Assembly: GCA_963662175.1 (NCBI GenBank)
Contig: OY759217.1
Location: 52,490,108 to 52,554,107 of the forward strand
Source: Aradus depressus
Lineage: Eukaryota; Arthropoda; Insecta; Hemiptera; Aradidae
Reading direction: 5' to 3'
Length of the DNA: 64,000 nucleotides
The notes under the pieces are model-generated. The model did no database searches, was not told the DNA's origin, and worked only from the letters and a program-made list of their open reading frames with translations. Both the position numbers and the translations under genes were made by a program. How positions within the stretch are numbered: the stretch's first letter is position 1; each line of letters starts with the position of its first letter. This document shows positions 30,201-43,700 of this stretch, piece after piece.

Positions 30201-33200
30201 ACATCAAATTTCGTATTTAAAACCGAAATCCACTTAGGACATAACCAGTCAAATTTCAGCGATATCGGCTGAGGGGAGGGGGGAGTTCCGGGGTGGGGGC
30301 TCAATTCAAAAATCCCAATAACTGCCGATGTAATGAATGTATCGACATCAAATTTCGTAGTTAAAACTAAATCCACTTAGGACATCACCAGTAAACGTTC
30401 TGCGATCTCGGCTGAGGGGAGGGGGGAGTTCCGGGGAGAGGGCTCAGTTCAAAAAACCACAACCCCCCTCCCTTTCACAATTTCGTGACGTCGCACACTT
30501 TTTTTTTTCTATTTGGCCTTCAAGATTACTACATATGAAATTTCATGACATTCCGACCATTAATTAATGAGTTAGCACTATTTTTATGCTTAGCCCCCCC
30601 CTACAACCCCCCCTTCGATTCGAAATTTTGGGACGCCACAAAGCCTATCATTTAATCGATCTTGAAAGGATGCTACATGTGAAGTTTCATGAATATCCGT
30701 CCAGCCGTTTGGGCGTGATGCTGGAAGAAACATAGAAACAAACCCCGTTTCAGTATAGAAGTATAGAACCCGGTAGAAGAGAATGGGCAGATAAGCGAGT
30801 CTGAATTTAAAAATCCCAATAACTCCCGATGTAATGAATGTATCAACATAAAATTTCGTATTTAAAATTAACATTCATGGAGGACATAACCAGTCAAATT
30901 TCAGCGATATCGGCCGAGGGGAGGGGGGAGTTCCGGGGTGGGGGCTCAATTTTAAAATCCCTATAACTGCCGATGTAATCAATGTATCGACATCAAATTT
31001 CGTATTTAAAACTAAAATCCACTTAGGACATAACCAGTCAAATTTCAGCGATATCGGCCGAGGGGAGGGGGGAGTTCCGGGGAGAGGGCTCATTTCAAAG
31101 ACCACAACCCCTTTCCCTTTCACAATTTCGTGACGTCGCACACTTTTTTTTTCTATTTGGCCTTCAAGATTACTACATATGAAATTTCATGACATTCCGA
31201 CCATTAATTAATGAGTTAGCACTATTTTTATGCTTAGCCCCCCCCTACAACCCCCCCTTCGGTTCGAAATTTTGGGACGCCACAAAGCCTATCATTTAAT
31301 CGATCTTGAAAGGATGCTACATGTGAAGTTTCATGAATATCCGTCCAGCCGTTTGGGCGTGATGCTGGAAGAAACATAGAAACAAACCCCGTTTCAGTAT
31401 AGAAGTATAGAAGCCGGTGGATGAGAATGGGCAGATAAACGAGTCTGAATTTAAAAATCCCAATAACTCCCGATGTAATGAATGTACCAACATAAAATTT
31501 CGTATTTAAAATTAACATTCATGGAGGACATAACCAGTCAAATTTCAGCGATATCGACCGAGGGGAGGGGGGAGTTCCGGGGTGGGGGCTCAATTTTAAA
31601 ATCCCTATAACTGCCGATGTAATCAATGTATCGACATCAAATTTCGTATTTAAAACCAAAATCCACTTAGGACATAACCAGTCAAATTTCAGCGATATCG
31701 GCTGAGGGGAGGGGGGAGTTCCGGGGTGGGGGCTCAATTCAAAAATCCCAATAACTGCCGATGTAATGAATGTATCGACATCAAATTTCGTAGTTAAAAC
31801 TAAATCCACTTAGGACATCACCAGTAAACGTTCTGCGATCTCGGCTGAGGGGAGGGGGGAGTTCCGGGGAGAGGGCTCAGTTCAAAAAACCACAACCCCC
31901 CTCCCTTTCACAATTTCGTGACGTCGCACACTTTTTTTTTCTATTTGGCCTTCAAGATTACTACATATGAAATTTCATGACATTCCGACCATTAATTAAT
32001 GAGTTAGCACTATTTTTATGCTTAGCCCCCCCCTACAACCCCCCCTTCGATTCGAAATTTTGGGACGCCACAAAGCCTATCATTTAATCGATCTTGAAAG
32101 GATGCTACATGTGAAGTTTCATGAATATCCGTCCAGCCGTTTGGGCGTGATGCTGGAAGAAACATAGAAACAAACCCCGTTTCAGTATAGAAGTATAGAA
32201 CCCGGTAGAAGAGAATGGGCAGATAAGCGAGTCTGAATTTAAAAATCCCAATAACTCCCGATGTAATGAATGTATCAACATAAAATTTCGTATTTAAAAT
32301 TAACATTCATGGAGGACATAACCAGTCAAATTTCAGCGATATCGGCCGAGGGGAGGGGGGAGTTCCGGGGTGGGGGCTCAATTTTAAAATCCCTATAACT
32401 GCCGATGTAATCAATGTATCGACATCAAATTTCGTATTTAAAACTAAAATCCACTTAGGACATAACCAGTCAAATTTCAGCGATATCGGCCGAGGGGAGG
32501 GGGGAGTTCCGGGGAGAGGGCTCATTTCAAAGACCACAACCCCTTTCCCTTTCACAATTTCGTGACGTCGCACACTTTTTTTTTCTATTTGGCCTTCAAG
32601 ATTACTACATATGAAATTTCATGACATTCCGACCATTAATTAATGAGTTAGCACTATTTTTATGCTTAGCCCCCCCCTACAACCCCCCCTTCGGTTCGAA
32701 ATTTTGGGACGCCACAAAGCCTATCATTTAATCGATCTTGAAAGGATGCTACATGTGAAGTTTCATGAATATCCGTCCAGCCGTTTGGGCGTGATGCTGG
32801 AAGAAACATAGAAACAAACCCCGTTTCAGTATAGAAGTATAGAAGCCGGTGGATGAGAATGGGCAGATAAACGAGTCTGAATTTAAAAATCCCAATAACT
32901 CCCGATGTAATGAATGTACCAACATAAAATTTCGTATTTGAAATTAACATTCATGGAGGACATAACCAGTCAAATTTCAGCGATATCGACCGAGGGGAGG
33001 GGGGAGTTCCGGGGTGGGGGCTCAATTTTAAAATCCCTATAACTGCCGATGTAATCAATGTATCGACATCAAATTTCGTATTTAAAACCGAAATCCACTT
33101 AGGACATAACCAGTCAAATTTCAGCGATATCGGCTGAGGGGAGGGGGGAGTTCCGGGGTGGGGGCTCAATTCAAAAATCCCAATAACTGCCGATGTAATG

Positions 33201-36200
33201 AATGTATCGACATCAAATTTCGTAGTTAAAACTAAATCCACTTAGGACATCACCAGTAAACGTTCTGCGATCTCGGCTGAGGGGAGGGGGGAGTTCCGGG
33301 GAGAGGGCTCAGTTCAAAAAACCACAACCCCCCTCCCTTTCACAATTTCGTGACGTCGCACACTTTTTTTTTCTATTTGGCCTTCAAGATTACTACATAT
33401 GAAATTTCATGACATTCCGACCATTAATTATTGAGTTAGCACTATTTTTATGCTTAGCCCCCCCCTACAACCCCCCCTTCGATTCGAAATTTTGGGACGC
33501 CACAAAGCCTATCATTTAATCGATCTTGAAAGGATGCTACATGTGAAGTTTCATGAATATCCGTCCAGCCGTTTGGGCGTGATGCTGGAAGAAACATAGA
33601 AACAAACCCCGTTTCAGTATAGAAGTATAGAACCCGGTAGAAGAGAATGGGCAGATAAGCGAGTCTGAATTTAAAAATCCCAATAACTCCCGATGTTATG
33701 AATGTATCAACATAAAATTTCGTATTTAAAATTAACATTCATGGAGGACATAACCAGTCAAATTTCAGCGATATCGGCCGAGGGGAGGGGGGAGTTCCGG
33801 GGTGGGGGCTCAATTTTAAAATCCCTATAACTGCCGATGTAATCAATGTATCGACATCAAATTTCGTATTTAAAACTAAAATCCACTTAGGACATAACCA
33901 GTCAAATTTCAGCGATATCGGCCGAGGGGAGGGGGGAGTTCCGGGGAGAGGGCTCATTTCAAAGACCACAACCCCTTTCCCTTTCACAATTTCGTGACGT
34001 CGCACACTTTTTTTTTCTATTTGGCCTTCAAGATTACTACATATGAAATTTCATGACATTCCGACCATTAATTAATGAGTTAGCACTATTTTTATGCTTA
34101 GCCCCCCCCTACAACCCCCCCTTCGGTTCGAAATTTTGGGACGCCACAAAGCCTATCATTTAATCGATCTTGAAAGGATGCTACATGTGAAGTTTCATGA
34201 ATATCCGTCCAGCCGTTTGGGCGTGATGCTGGAAGAAACATAGAAACAAACCCCGTTTCAGTATAGAAGTATAGAAGCCGGTGGATGAGAATGGGCAGAT
34301 AAACGAGTCTGAATTTAAAAATCCCAATAACTCCCGATGTAATGAATGTACCAACATAAAATTTCGTATTTGAAATTAACATTCATGGAGGACATAACCA
34401 GTCAAATTTCAGCGATATCGACCGAGGGGAGGGGGGAGTTCCGGGGTGGGGGCTCAATTTTAAAATCCCTATAACTGCCGATGTAATCAATGTATCGACA
34501 TCAAATTTCGTATTTAAAACCGAAATCCACTTAGGACATAACCAGTCAAATTTCAGCGATATCGGCTGAGGGGAGGGGGGAGTTCCGGGGTGGGGGCTCA
34601 ATTCAAAAATCCCAATAACTGCCGATGTAATGAATGTATCGACATCAAATTTCGTAGTTAAAACTAAATCCACTTAGGACATCACCAGTAAACGTTCTGC
34701 GATCTCGGCTGAGGGGAGGGGGGAGTTCCGGGGAGAGGGCTCAGTTCAAAAAACCACAACCCCCCTCCCTTTCACAATTTCGTGACGTCGCACACTTTTT
34801 TTTTTCTATTTGGCCTTCAAGATTACTACATATGAAATTTCATGACATTCCGACCATTAATTAATGAGTTAGCACTATTTTTATGCTTAGCCCCCCCCTA
34901 CAACCCCCCCTTCGATTCGAAATTTTGGGACGCCACAAAGCCTATCATTTAATCGATCTTGAAAGGATGCTACATGTGAAGTTTCATGAATATCCGTCCA
35001 GCCGTTTGGGCGTGATGCTGGAAGAAACATAGAAACAAACCCCGTTTCAGTATAGAAGTATAGAACCCGGTAGAAGAGAATGGGCAGATAAGCGAGTCTG
35101 AATTTAAAAATCCCAATAACTCCCGATGTAATGAATGTATCAACATAAAATTTCGTATTTAAAATTAACATTCATGGAGGACATAACCAGTCAAATTTCA
35201 GCGATATCGGCCGAGGGGAGGGGGGAGTTCCGGGGTGGGGGCTCAATTTTAAAATCCCTATAACTGCCGATGTAATCAATGTATCGACATCAAATTTCGT
35301 ATTTAAAACTAAAATCCACTTAGGACATAACCAGTCAAATTTCAGCGATATCGGCCGAGGGGAGGGGGGAGTTCCGGGGAGAGGGCTCATTTCAAAGACC
35401 ACAACCCCTTTCCCTTTCACAATTTCGTGACGTCGCACACTTTTTTTTTCTATTTGGCCTTCAAGATTACTACATATGAAATTTCATGACATTCCGACCA
35501 TTAATTAATGAGTTAGCACTATTTTTATGCTTAGCCCCCCCCTACAACCCCCCCTTCGGTTCGAAATTTTGGGACGCCACAAAGCCTATCATTTAATCGA
35601 TCTTGAAAGGATGCTACATGTGAAGTTTCATGAATATCCGTCCAGCCGTTTGGGCGTGATGCTGGAAGAAACATAGAAACAAACCCCGTTTCAGTATAGA
35701 AGTATAGAAGCCGGTGGATGAGAATGGGCAGATAAACGAGTCTGAATTTAAAAATCCCAATAACTCCCGATGTAATGAATGTACCAACATAAAATTTCGT
35801 ATTTAAAATTAACATTCATGGAGGACATAACCAGTCAAATTTCAGCGATATCGACCGAGGGGAGGGGGGAGTTCCGGGGTGGGGGCTCAATTTTAAAATC
35901 CCTATAACTGCCGATGTAATCAATGTATCGACATCAAATTTCGTATTTAAAACCAAAATCCACTTAGGACATAACCAGTCAAATTTCAGCGATATCGGCT
36001 GAGGGGAGGGGGGAGTTCCGGGGTGGGGGCTCAATTCAAAAATCCCAATAACTGCCGATGTAATGAATGTATCGACATCAAATTTCGTAGTTAAAACTAA
36101 ATCCACTTAGGACATCACCAGTAAACGTTCTGCGATCTCGGCTGAGGGGAGGGGGGAGTTCCGGGGAGAGGGCTCAGTTCAAAAAACCACAACCCCCCTC

Positions 36201-38679
36201 CCTTTCACAATTTCGTGACGTCGCACACTTTTTTTTTCTATTTGGCCTTCAAGATTACTACATATGAAATTTCATGACATTCCGACCATTAATTAATGAG
36301 TTAGCACTATTTTTATGCTTAGCCCCCCCCTACAACCCCCCCTTCGATTCGAAATTTTGGGACGCCACAAAGCCTATCATTTAATCGATCTTGAAAGGAT
36401 GCTACATGTGAAGTTTCATGAATATCCGTCCAGCCGTTTGGGCGTGATGCTGGAAGAAACATAGAAACAAACCCCGTTTCAGTATAGAAGTATAGAACCC
36501 GGTAGAAGAGAATGGGCAGATAAGCGAGTCTGAATTTAAAAATCCCAATAACTCCCGATGTAATGAATGTATCAACATAAAATTTCGTATTTAAAATTAA
36601 CATTCATGGAGGACATAACCAGTCAAATTTCAGCGATATCGGCCGAGGGGAGGGGGGAGTTCCGGGGTGGGGGCTCAATTTTAAAATCCCTATAACTGCC
36701 GATGTAATCAATGTATCGACATCAAATTTCGTATTTAAAACTAAAATCCACTTAGGACATAACCAGTCAAATTTCAGCGATATCGGCCGAGGGGAGGGGG
36801 GAGTTCCGGGGAGAGGGCTCATTTCAAAGACCACAACCCCTTTCCCTTTCACAATTTCGTGACGTCGCACACTTTTTTTTTCTATTTGGCCTTCAAGATT
36901 ACTACATATGAAATTTCATGACATTCCGACCATTAATTAATGAGTTAGCACTATTTTTATGCTTAGCCCCCCCCTACAACCCCCCCTTCGGTTCGAAATT
37001 TTGGGACGCCACAAAGCCTATCATTTAATCGATCTTGAAAGGATGCTACATGTGAAGTTTCATGAATATCCGTCCAGCCGTTTGGGCGTGATGCTGGAAG
37101 AAACATAGAAACAAACCCCGTTTCAGTATAGAAGTATAGAAGCCGGTGGATGAGAATGGGCAGATAAACGAGTCTGAATTTAAAAATCCCAATAACTCCC
37201 GATGTAATGAATGTACCAACATAAAATTTCGTATTTAAAATTAACATTCATGGAGGACATAACCAGTCAAATTTCAGCGATATCGACCGAGGGGAGGGGG
37301 GAGTTCCGGGGTGGGGGCTCAATTTTAAAATCCCTATAACTGCCGATGTAATCAATGTATCGACATCAAATTTCGTATTTAAAACCAAAATCCACTTAGG
37401 ACATAACCAGTCAAATTTCAGCGATATCGGCTGAGGGGAGGGGGGAGTTCCGGGGTGGGGGCTCAATTCAAAAATCCCAATAACTGCCGATGTAATGAAT
37501 GTATCGACATCAAATTTCGTAGTTAAAACTAAATCCACTTAGGACATCACCAGTAAACGTTCTGCGATCTCGGCTGAGGGGAGGGGGGAGTTCCGGGGAG
37601 AGGGCTCAGTTCAAAAAACCACAACCCCCCTCCCTTTCACAATTTCGTGACGTCGCACACTTTTTTTTTCTATTTGGCCTTCAAGATTACTACATATGAA
37701 ATTTCATGACATTCCGACCATTAATTAATGAGTTAGCTCTATTTTTATGCTTAGCCCCCCCCTACAACCCCCCCTTCGATTCGAAATTTTGGGACGCCAC
37801 AAAGCCTATCATTTAATCGATCTTGAAAGGATGCTACATGTGAAGTTTCATGAATATCCGTCCAGCCGTTTGGGCGTGATGCTGGAAGAAACATAGAAAC
37901 AAACCCCGTTTCAGTATAGAAGTATAGAACCCGGTAGAAGAGAATGGGCAGATAAGCGAGTCTGAATTTAAAAATCCCAATAACTCCCGATGTAATGAAT
38001 GTATCAACATAAAATTTCGTATTTAAAATTAACATTCATGGAGGACATAACCAGTCAAATTTCAGCGATATCGGCCGAGGGGAGGGGGGAGTTCCGGGGT
38101 GGGGGCTCAATTTTAAAATCCCTATAACTGCCGATGTAATCAATGTATCGACATCAAATTTCGTATTTAAAACTAAAATCCACTTAGGACATAACCAGTC
38201 AAATTTCAGCGATATCGGCCGAGGGGAGGGGGGAGTTCCGGGGAGAGGGCTCATTTCAAAGACCACAACCCCTTTCCCTTTCACAATTTCGTGACGTCGC
38301 ACACTTTTTTTTTCTATTTGGCCTTCAAGATTACTACATATGAAATTTCATGACATTCCGACCATTAATTAATGAGTTAGCACTATTTTTATGCTTAGCC
38401 CCCCCCTACAACCCCCCCTTCGGTTCGAAATTTTGGGACGCCACAAAGCCTATCATTTAATCGATCTTGAAAGGATGCTACATGTGAAGTTTCATGAATA
38501 TCCGTCCAGCCGTTTGGGCGTGATGCTGGAAGAAACATAGAAACAAACCCCGTTTCAGTATAGAAGTATAGAAGCCGGTGGATGAGAATGGGCAGATAAA
38601 CGAGTCTGAATTTAAAAATCCCAATAACTCCCGATGTAATGAATGTACCAACATAAAATTTCGTATTTAAAATTAACAT
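27222..38679 (+). repeat. Higher-order repeat 1: eight copies of 1432 bp
   Basis: A 788-bp unit (three monomers plus core) alternates with a 644-bp unit (two monomers plus core). The same point in the repeat recurs at 27,221, 28,653, 30,085, 31,518, 32,950, 34,382, 35,815, 37,247 and 38,679, that is every 1432 or 1433 bp. A ninth copy (38,680-39,967) has lost one 144-bp monomer and is 1288 bp. Diagnostic variants repeat with a period of three copies (4297 bp). Copies are nearly identical by eye. Confidence 0.95.
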
Positions 38680-40755
38680 TCATGGAGGACATAACCAGTC
38701 AAATTTCAGCGATATCGACCGAGGGGAGGGGGGAGTTCCGGGGTGGGGGCTCAATTTTAAAATCCCTATAACTGCCGATGTAATCAATGTATCGACATCA
38801 AATTTCGTATTTAAAACCAAAATCCACTTAGGACATAACCAGTCAAATTTCAGCGATATCGGCTGAGGGGAGGGGGGAGTTCCGGGGAGAGGGCTCAGTT
38901 CAAAAAACCACAACCCCCCTCCCTTTCACAATTTCGTGACGTCGCACACTTTTTTTTTCTATTTGGCCTTCAAGATTACTACATATGAAATTTCATGACA
39001 TTCCGACCATTAATTAATGAGTTAGCACTATTTTTATGCTTAGCCCCCCCCTACAACCCCCCCTTCGATTCGAAATTTTGGGACGCCACAAAGCCTATCA
39101 TTTAATCGATCTTGAAAGGATGCTACATGTGAAGTTTCATGAATATCCGTCCAGCCGTTTGGGCGTGATGCTGGAAGAAACATAGAAACAAACCCCGTTT
39201 CAGTATAGAAGTATAGAACCCGGTAGAAGAGAATGGGCAGATAAGCGAGTCTGAATTTAAAAATCCCAATAACTCCCGATGTAATGAATGTATCAACATA
39301 AAATTTCGTATTTAAAATTAACATTCATGGAGGACATAACCAGTAAATTTCAGCGATATCGGCCGAGGGGAGGGGGGAGTTCCGGGGTGGGGGCTCAATT
39401 TTAAAATCCCTATAACTGCCGATGTAATCAATGTATCGACATCAAATTTCGTATTTAAAACTAAAATCCACTTAGGACATAACCAGTCAAATTTCAGCGA
39501 TATCGGCCGAGGGGAGGGGGGAGTTCCGGGGAGAGGGCTCATTTCAAAGACCACAACCCCTTTCCCTTTCACAATTTCGTGACGTCGCACACTTTTTTTT
39601 TCTATTTGGCCTTCAAGATTACTACATATGAAATTTCATGACATTCCGACCATTAATTAATGAGTTAGCACTATTTTTATGCTTAGCCCCCCCCTACAAC
39701 CCCCCCTTCGGTTCGAAATTTTGGGACGCCACAAAGCCTATCATTTAATCGATCTTGAAAGGATGCTACATGTGAAGTTTCATGAATATCCGTCCAGCCG
39801 TTTGGGCGTGATGCTGGAAGAAACATAGAAACAAACCCCGTTTCAGTATAGAAGTATAGAAGCCGGTGGATGAGAATGGGCAGATAAACGAGTCTGAATT
39901 TAAAAATCCCAATAACTCCCGATGTAATGAATGTACCAACATAAAATTTCGTATTTAAAATTAACATTCATGGAGGACATAACCAGTCAAATTTCAGCGA
40001 TATCGACCGAGGGGAGGGGGGAGTTCCGGGGTGGGGGCTCAATTTTAAAATCCCTATAACTGCCGATGTAATCAATGTATCGACATCAAATTTCGTATTT
40101 AAAACCAAAATCCACTTAGGACATAACCAGTCAAATTTCAGCGATATCGGCTGAGGGGAGGGGGGAGTTCCGGGGTGGGGGCTCAATTCAAAAATCCCAA
40201 TAACTGCCGATGTAATGAATGTATCGACATCAAATTTCGTAGTTAAAACTAAATCCACTTAGGACATCACCAGTAAACGTTCTGCGATCTCGGCTGAGGG
40301 GAGGGGGGAGTTCCGGGGAGAGGGCTCAGTTCAAAAAACCACAACCCCCCTCCCTTTCACAATTTCGTGACGTCGCACACTTTTTTTTTCTATTTGGCCT
40401 TCAAGATTACTACATATGAAATTTCATGACATTCCGACCATTAATAAATGAGTTAGCACTATTTTTATGCTTAGCCCTCCCTTACAACCCCCCCTCTGGT
40501 TCGAAATTTTGGGACGCCACGAAGCCTATTATTTAATCGATTTTGAAAGGATGCTACATGTGAAGTTTCATGAATATCCGTCCAGCCGTTTGGGCGTGAT
40601 GCTGGAAGAAACATAGAAACAAACCCCGTTTCAGAATAGAAGTATAGAAGCCGGTGGATGAGAATGGGCAGATAAGCGAGTCTGAATTTAAAAATCCCAA
40701 TAACTCCCGATGTAATGAATGTATCAACATAAAATTTCGTATTTAAAATTAACAT

Positions 40756-43700
40756 TCATGGAGGACATAACCAGTCATATTTCAGCGATATCGACCGAGG
40801 GGAGGGGGGAGTTCCGGGGTGGGGGCTCAATTTTAAAATTCCTATAACTGCCGATGTAATCAATGTATCGACATCAAATTTCGTATTTAAAACTAAAATC
40901 CACTTAGTACATAACCAGTCAAATTTCAGCGATATCGGCCGAGGGGAGGGGGGAGTTCCGGGGTGGGGGCCCAACTTTAAAATCCCTATAACTGCCGATG
41001 TAAAGAATGTATCGACATCAAATGTCGTATTTAAAACCAAAATCCACTTAGGACATAACCAGTCAAATTTCAGCGATATCGGCCGAGGGGAGGGGGGAGT
41101 TCCGGGGTGGGGGCCCAATTAAAGAATCCCAATAACAGCCGATGTAATGAATGTATCGACATCAAATTTCGTATTTAAAACTAAAATCCACTTAGGACAT
41201 AACCAGTAAAATTTTTGCGATATCGGCTGAGGGGAGGGGGGAGTTCCGGGGAGAGGGCTCAGTTCACAAAACCACAACCCCCCTCCCTTTCACAATTTCG
41301 TGACGTCGCACACTTTTTTTTTCTATTTGGCCTTCAAGATTACTACATATGAAATTTCATGACAATCCGACCATTAATTAATGAGGTAGCACTATTTTTA
41401 TGCTTAGCCCCCCCCTACAACCCCCGCTTCGGTTCGAAATTTTGGGACGCCACAAAGCCTATCATTTAATCGATCTTGAAAGGATGCTACATGTGAAGTT
41501 TCATGAATATCCGTCCAGCCGTTTGGGCGTGATGCTGGAAGAAACATAGAAACAAACCCCGTTTCAGTATAGAAGTATAGAAGCCGGTGGATGAGAATGG
41601 GCAGATAAGCGAGTCTGAATTTAAAAATCCCAATAACTCCCGATGTAATGAATGTATCAACATAAAATTTCGTATTTAAAATTAACATTCATGGAGGACA
41701 TAACCAGTAAAATTTCAGCGATATCGACCGAGGGGAGGGGGGAGTTCCGGGGTGGGGGCTCAATTTTAAAATCCCTATAACTGCCGATGTAATGAATGTA
41801 TCAACATAAAATTTCGTATTTAAAACTAACATTCATGGAGGACATAACCAGTCAAATTTCAGCGATATCGACCGAGGGGAGGAGGGAGTTCCGGGGTGGG
41901 GGCTCAACTTTAAAATCCCTATAACTGCCGATGTAATGAATGTATCGACATCAAATGTCGTATTTAAAACTAAAATCCACTTAGGACATAACCAGTCAAA
42001 TTTCAGCGATATCGGCCGAGGGGAGGGGGGAGTTCCGGGGTGGGGGCCCAATTCAAAAATCCCAATAACTGCCGATGTAATGAATGTATCGACATCAAAT
42101 TTCGTATTTAAAACTAAAATCCACTTAGGACATAACCAGTAAAATTTCTGCGATATCGGCTGAGGGGAGGGGGGAGTTCCGGGGAGAGGGCTCAGTTCAG
42201 AACACCACAACCCCCCTCCCTTTCACAATTTCGTGACGTCGCACACTTTTTTTTTCTATTTGGCCTTCAAGATTACTACATATGAAATTTCATGACAATC
42301 CGACCATTAATAAATGAGTTAGCACTATTTTTATGCTTAGCCCTCCCTTACAACCCCCCCTCTGGTTCGAAATTTTGGGACGCCACAAAGCCTATTATTT
42401 AATCGATTTTGAAAGGATGCTACATGTGAAGTTTCATGAATATCCGTCCAGCCGTTTGGGCGTGATGCTGGAAGAAACATAGAAACAAACCCCGTTTCAG
42501 AATAGAAGTATAGAAGCCGGTGGATGAGAATGGGCAGATAAGCGAGTCTGAATTTAAAAATCCCAATAACTCCCGATGTAATGAATGTATCAACATAAAA
42601 TTTCGTATTTAAAATTAACATTCATGGAGGACATAACCAGTCATATTTCAGCGATATCGACCGAGGGGAGGGGGGAGTTCCGGGGTGGGGGCTCAATTTT
42701 AAAATTCCTATAACTGCCGATGTAATCAATGTATCGACATCAAATTTCGTATTTAAAACTAAAATCCACTTAGTACATAACCAGTCAAATTTCAGCGATA
42801 TCGGCCGAGGGGAGGGGGGAGTTCCGGGGTGGGGGCCCAACTTTAAAATCCCTATAACTGCCGATGTAAAGAATGTATCGACATCAAATGTCGTATTTAA
42901 AACCAAAATCCACTTAGGACATAACCAGTCAAATTTCAGCGATATCGGCCGAGGGGAGGGGGGAGTTCCGGGGTGGGGGCCCAATTAAAGAATCCCAATA
43001 ACAGCCGATGTAATGAATGTATCGACATCAAATTTCGTATTTAAAACTAAAATCCACTTAGGACATAACCAGTAAAATTTTTGCGATATCGGCTGAGGGG
43101 AGGGGGGAGTTCCGGGGAGAGGGCTCAGTTCACAAAACCACAACCCCCCTCCCTTTCACAATTTCGTGACGTCGCACACTTTTTTTTTCTATTTGGCCTT
43201 CAAGATTACTACATATGAAATTTCATGACAATCCGACCATTAATTAATGAGGTAGCACTATTTTTATGCTTAGCCCCCCCCTACAACCCCCGCTTCGGTT
43301 CGAAATTTTGGGACGCCACAAAGCCTATCATTTAATCGATCTTGAAAGGATGCTACATGTGAAGTTTCATGAATATCCGTCCAGCCGTTTGGGCGTGATG
43401 CTGGAAGAAACATAGAAACAAACCCCGTTTCAGTATAGAAGTATAGAAGCCGGTGGATGAGAATGGGCAGATAAGCGAGTCTGAATTTAAAAATCCCAAT
43501 AACTCCCGATGTAATGAATGTATCAACATAAAATTTCGTATTTAAAATTAACATTCATGGAGGACATAACCAGTAAAATTTCAGCGATATCGACCGAGGG
43601 GAGGGGGGAGTTCCGGGGTGGGGGCTCAATTTTAAAATCCCTATAACTGCCGATGTAATGAATGTATCAACATAAAATTTCGTATTTAAAACTAACATTC

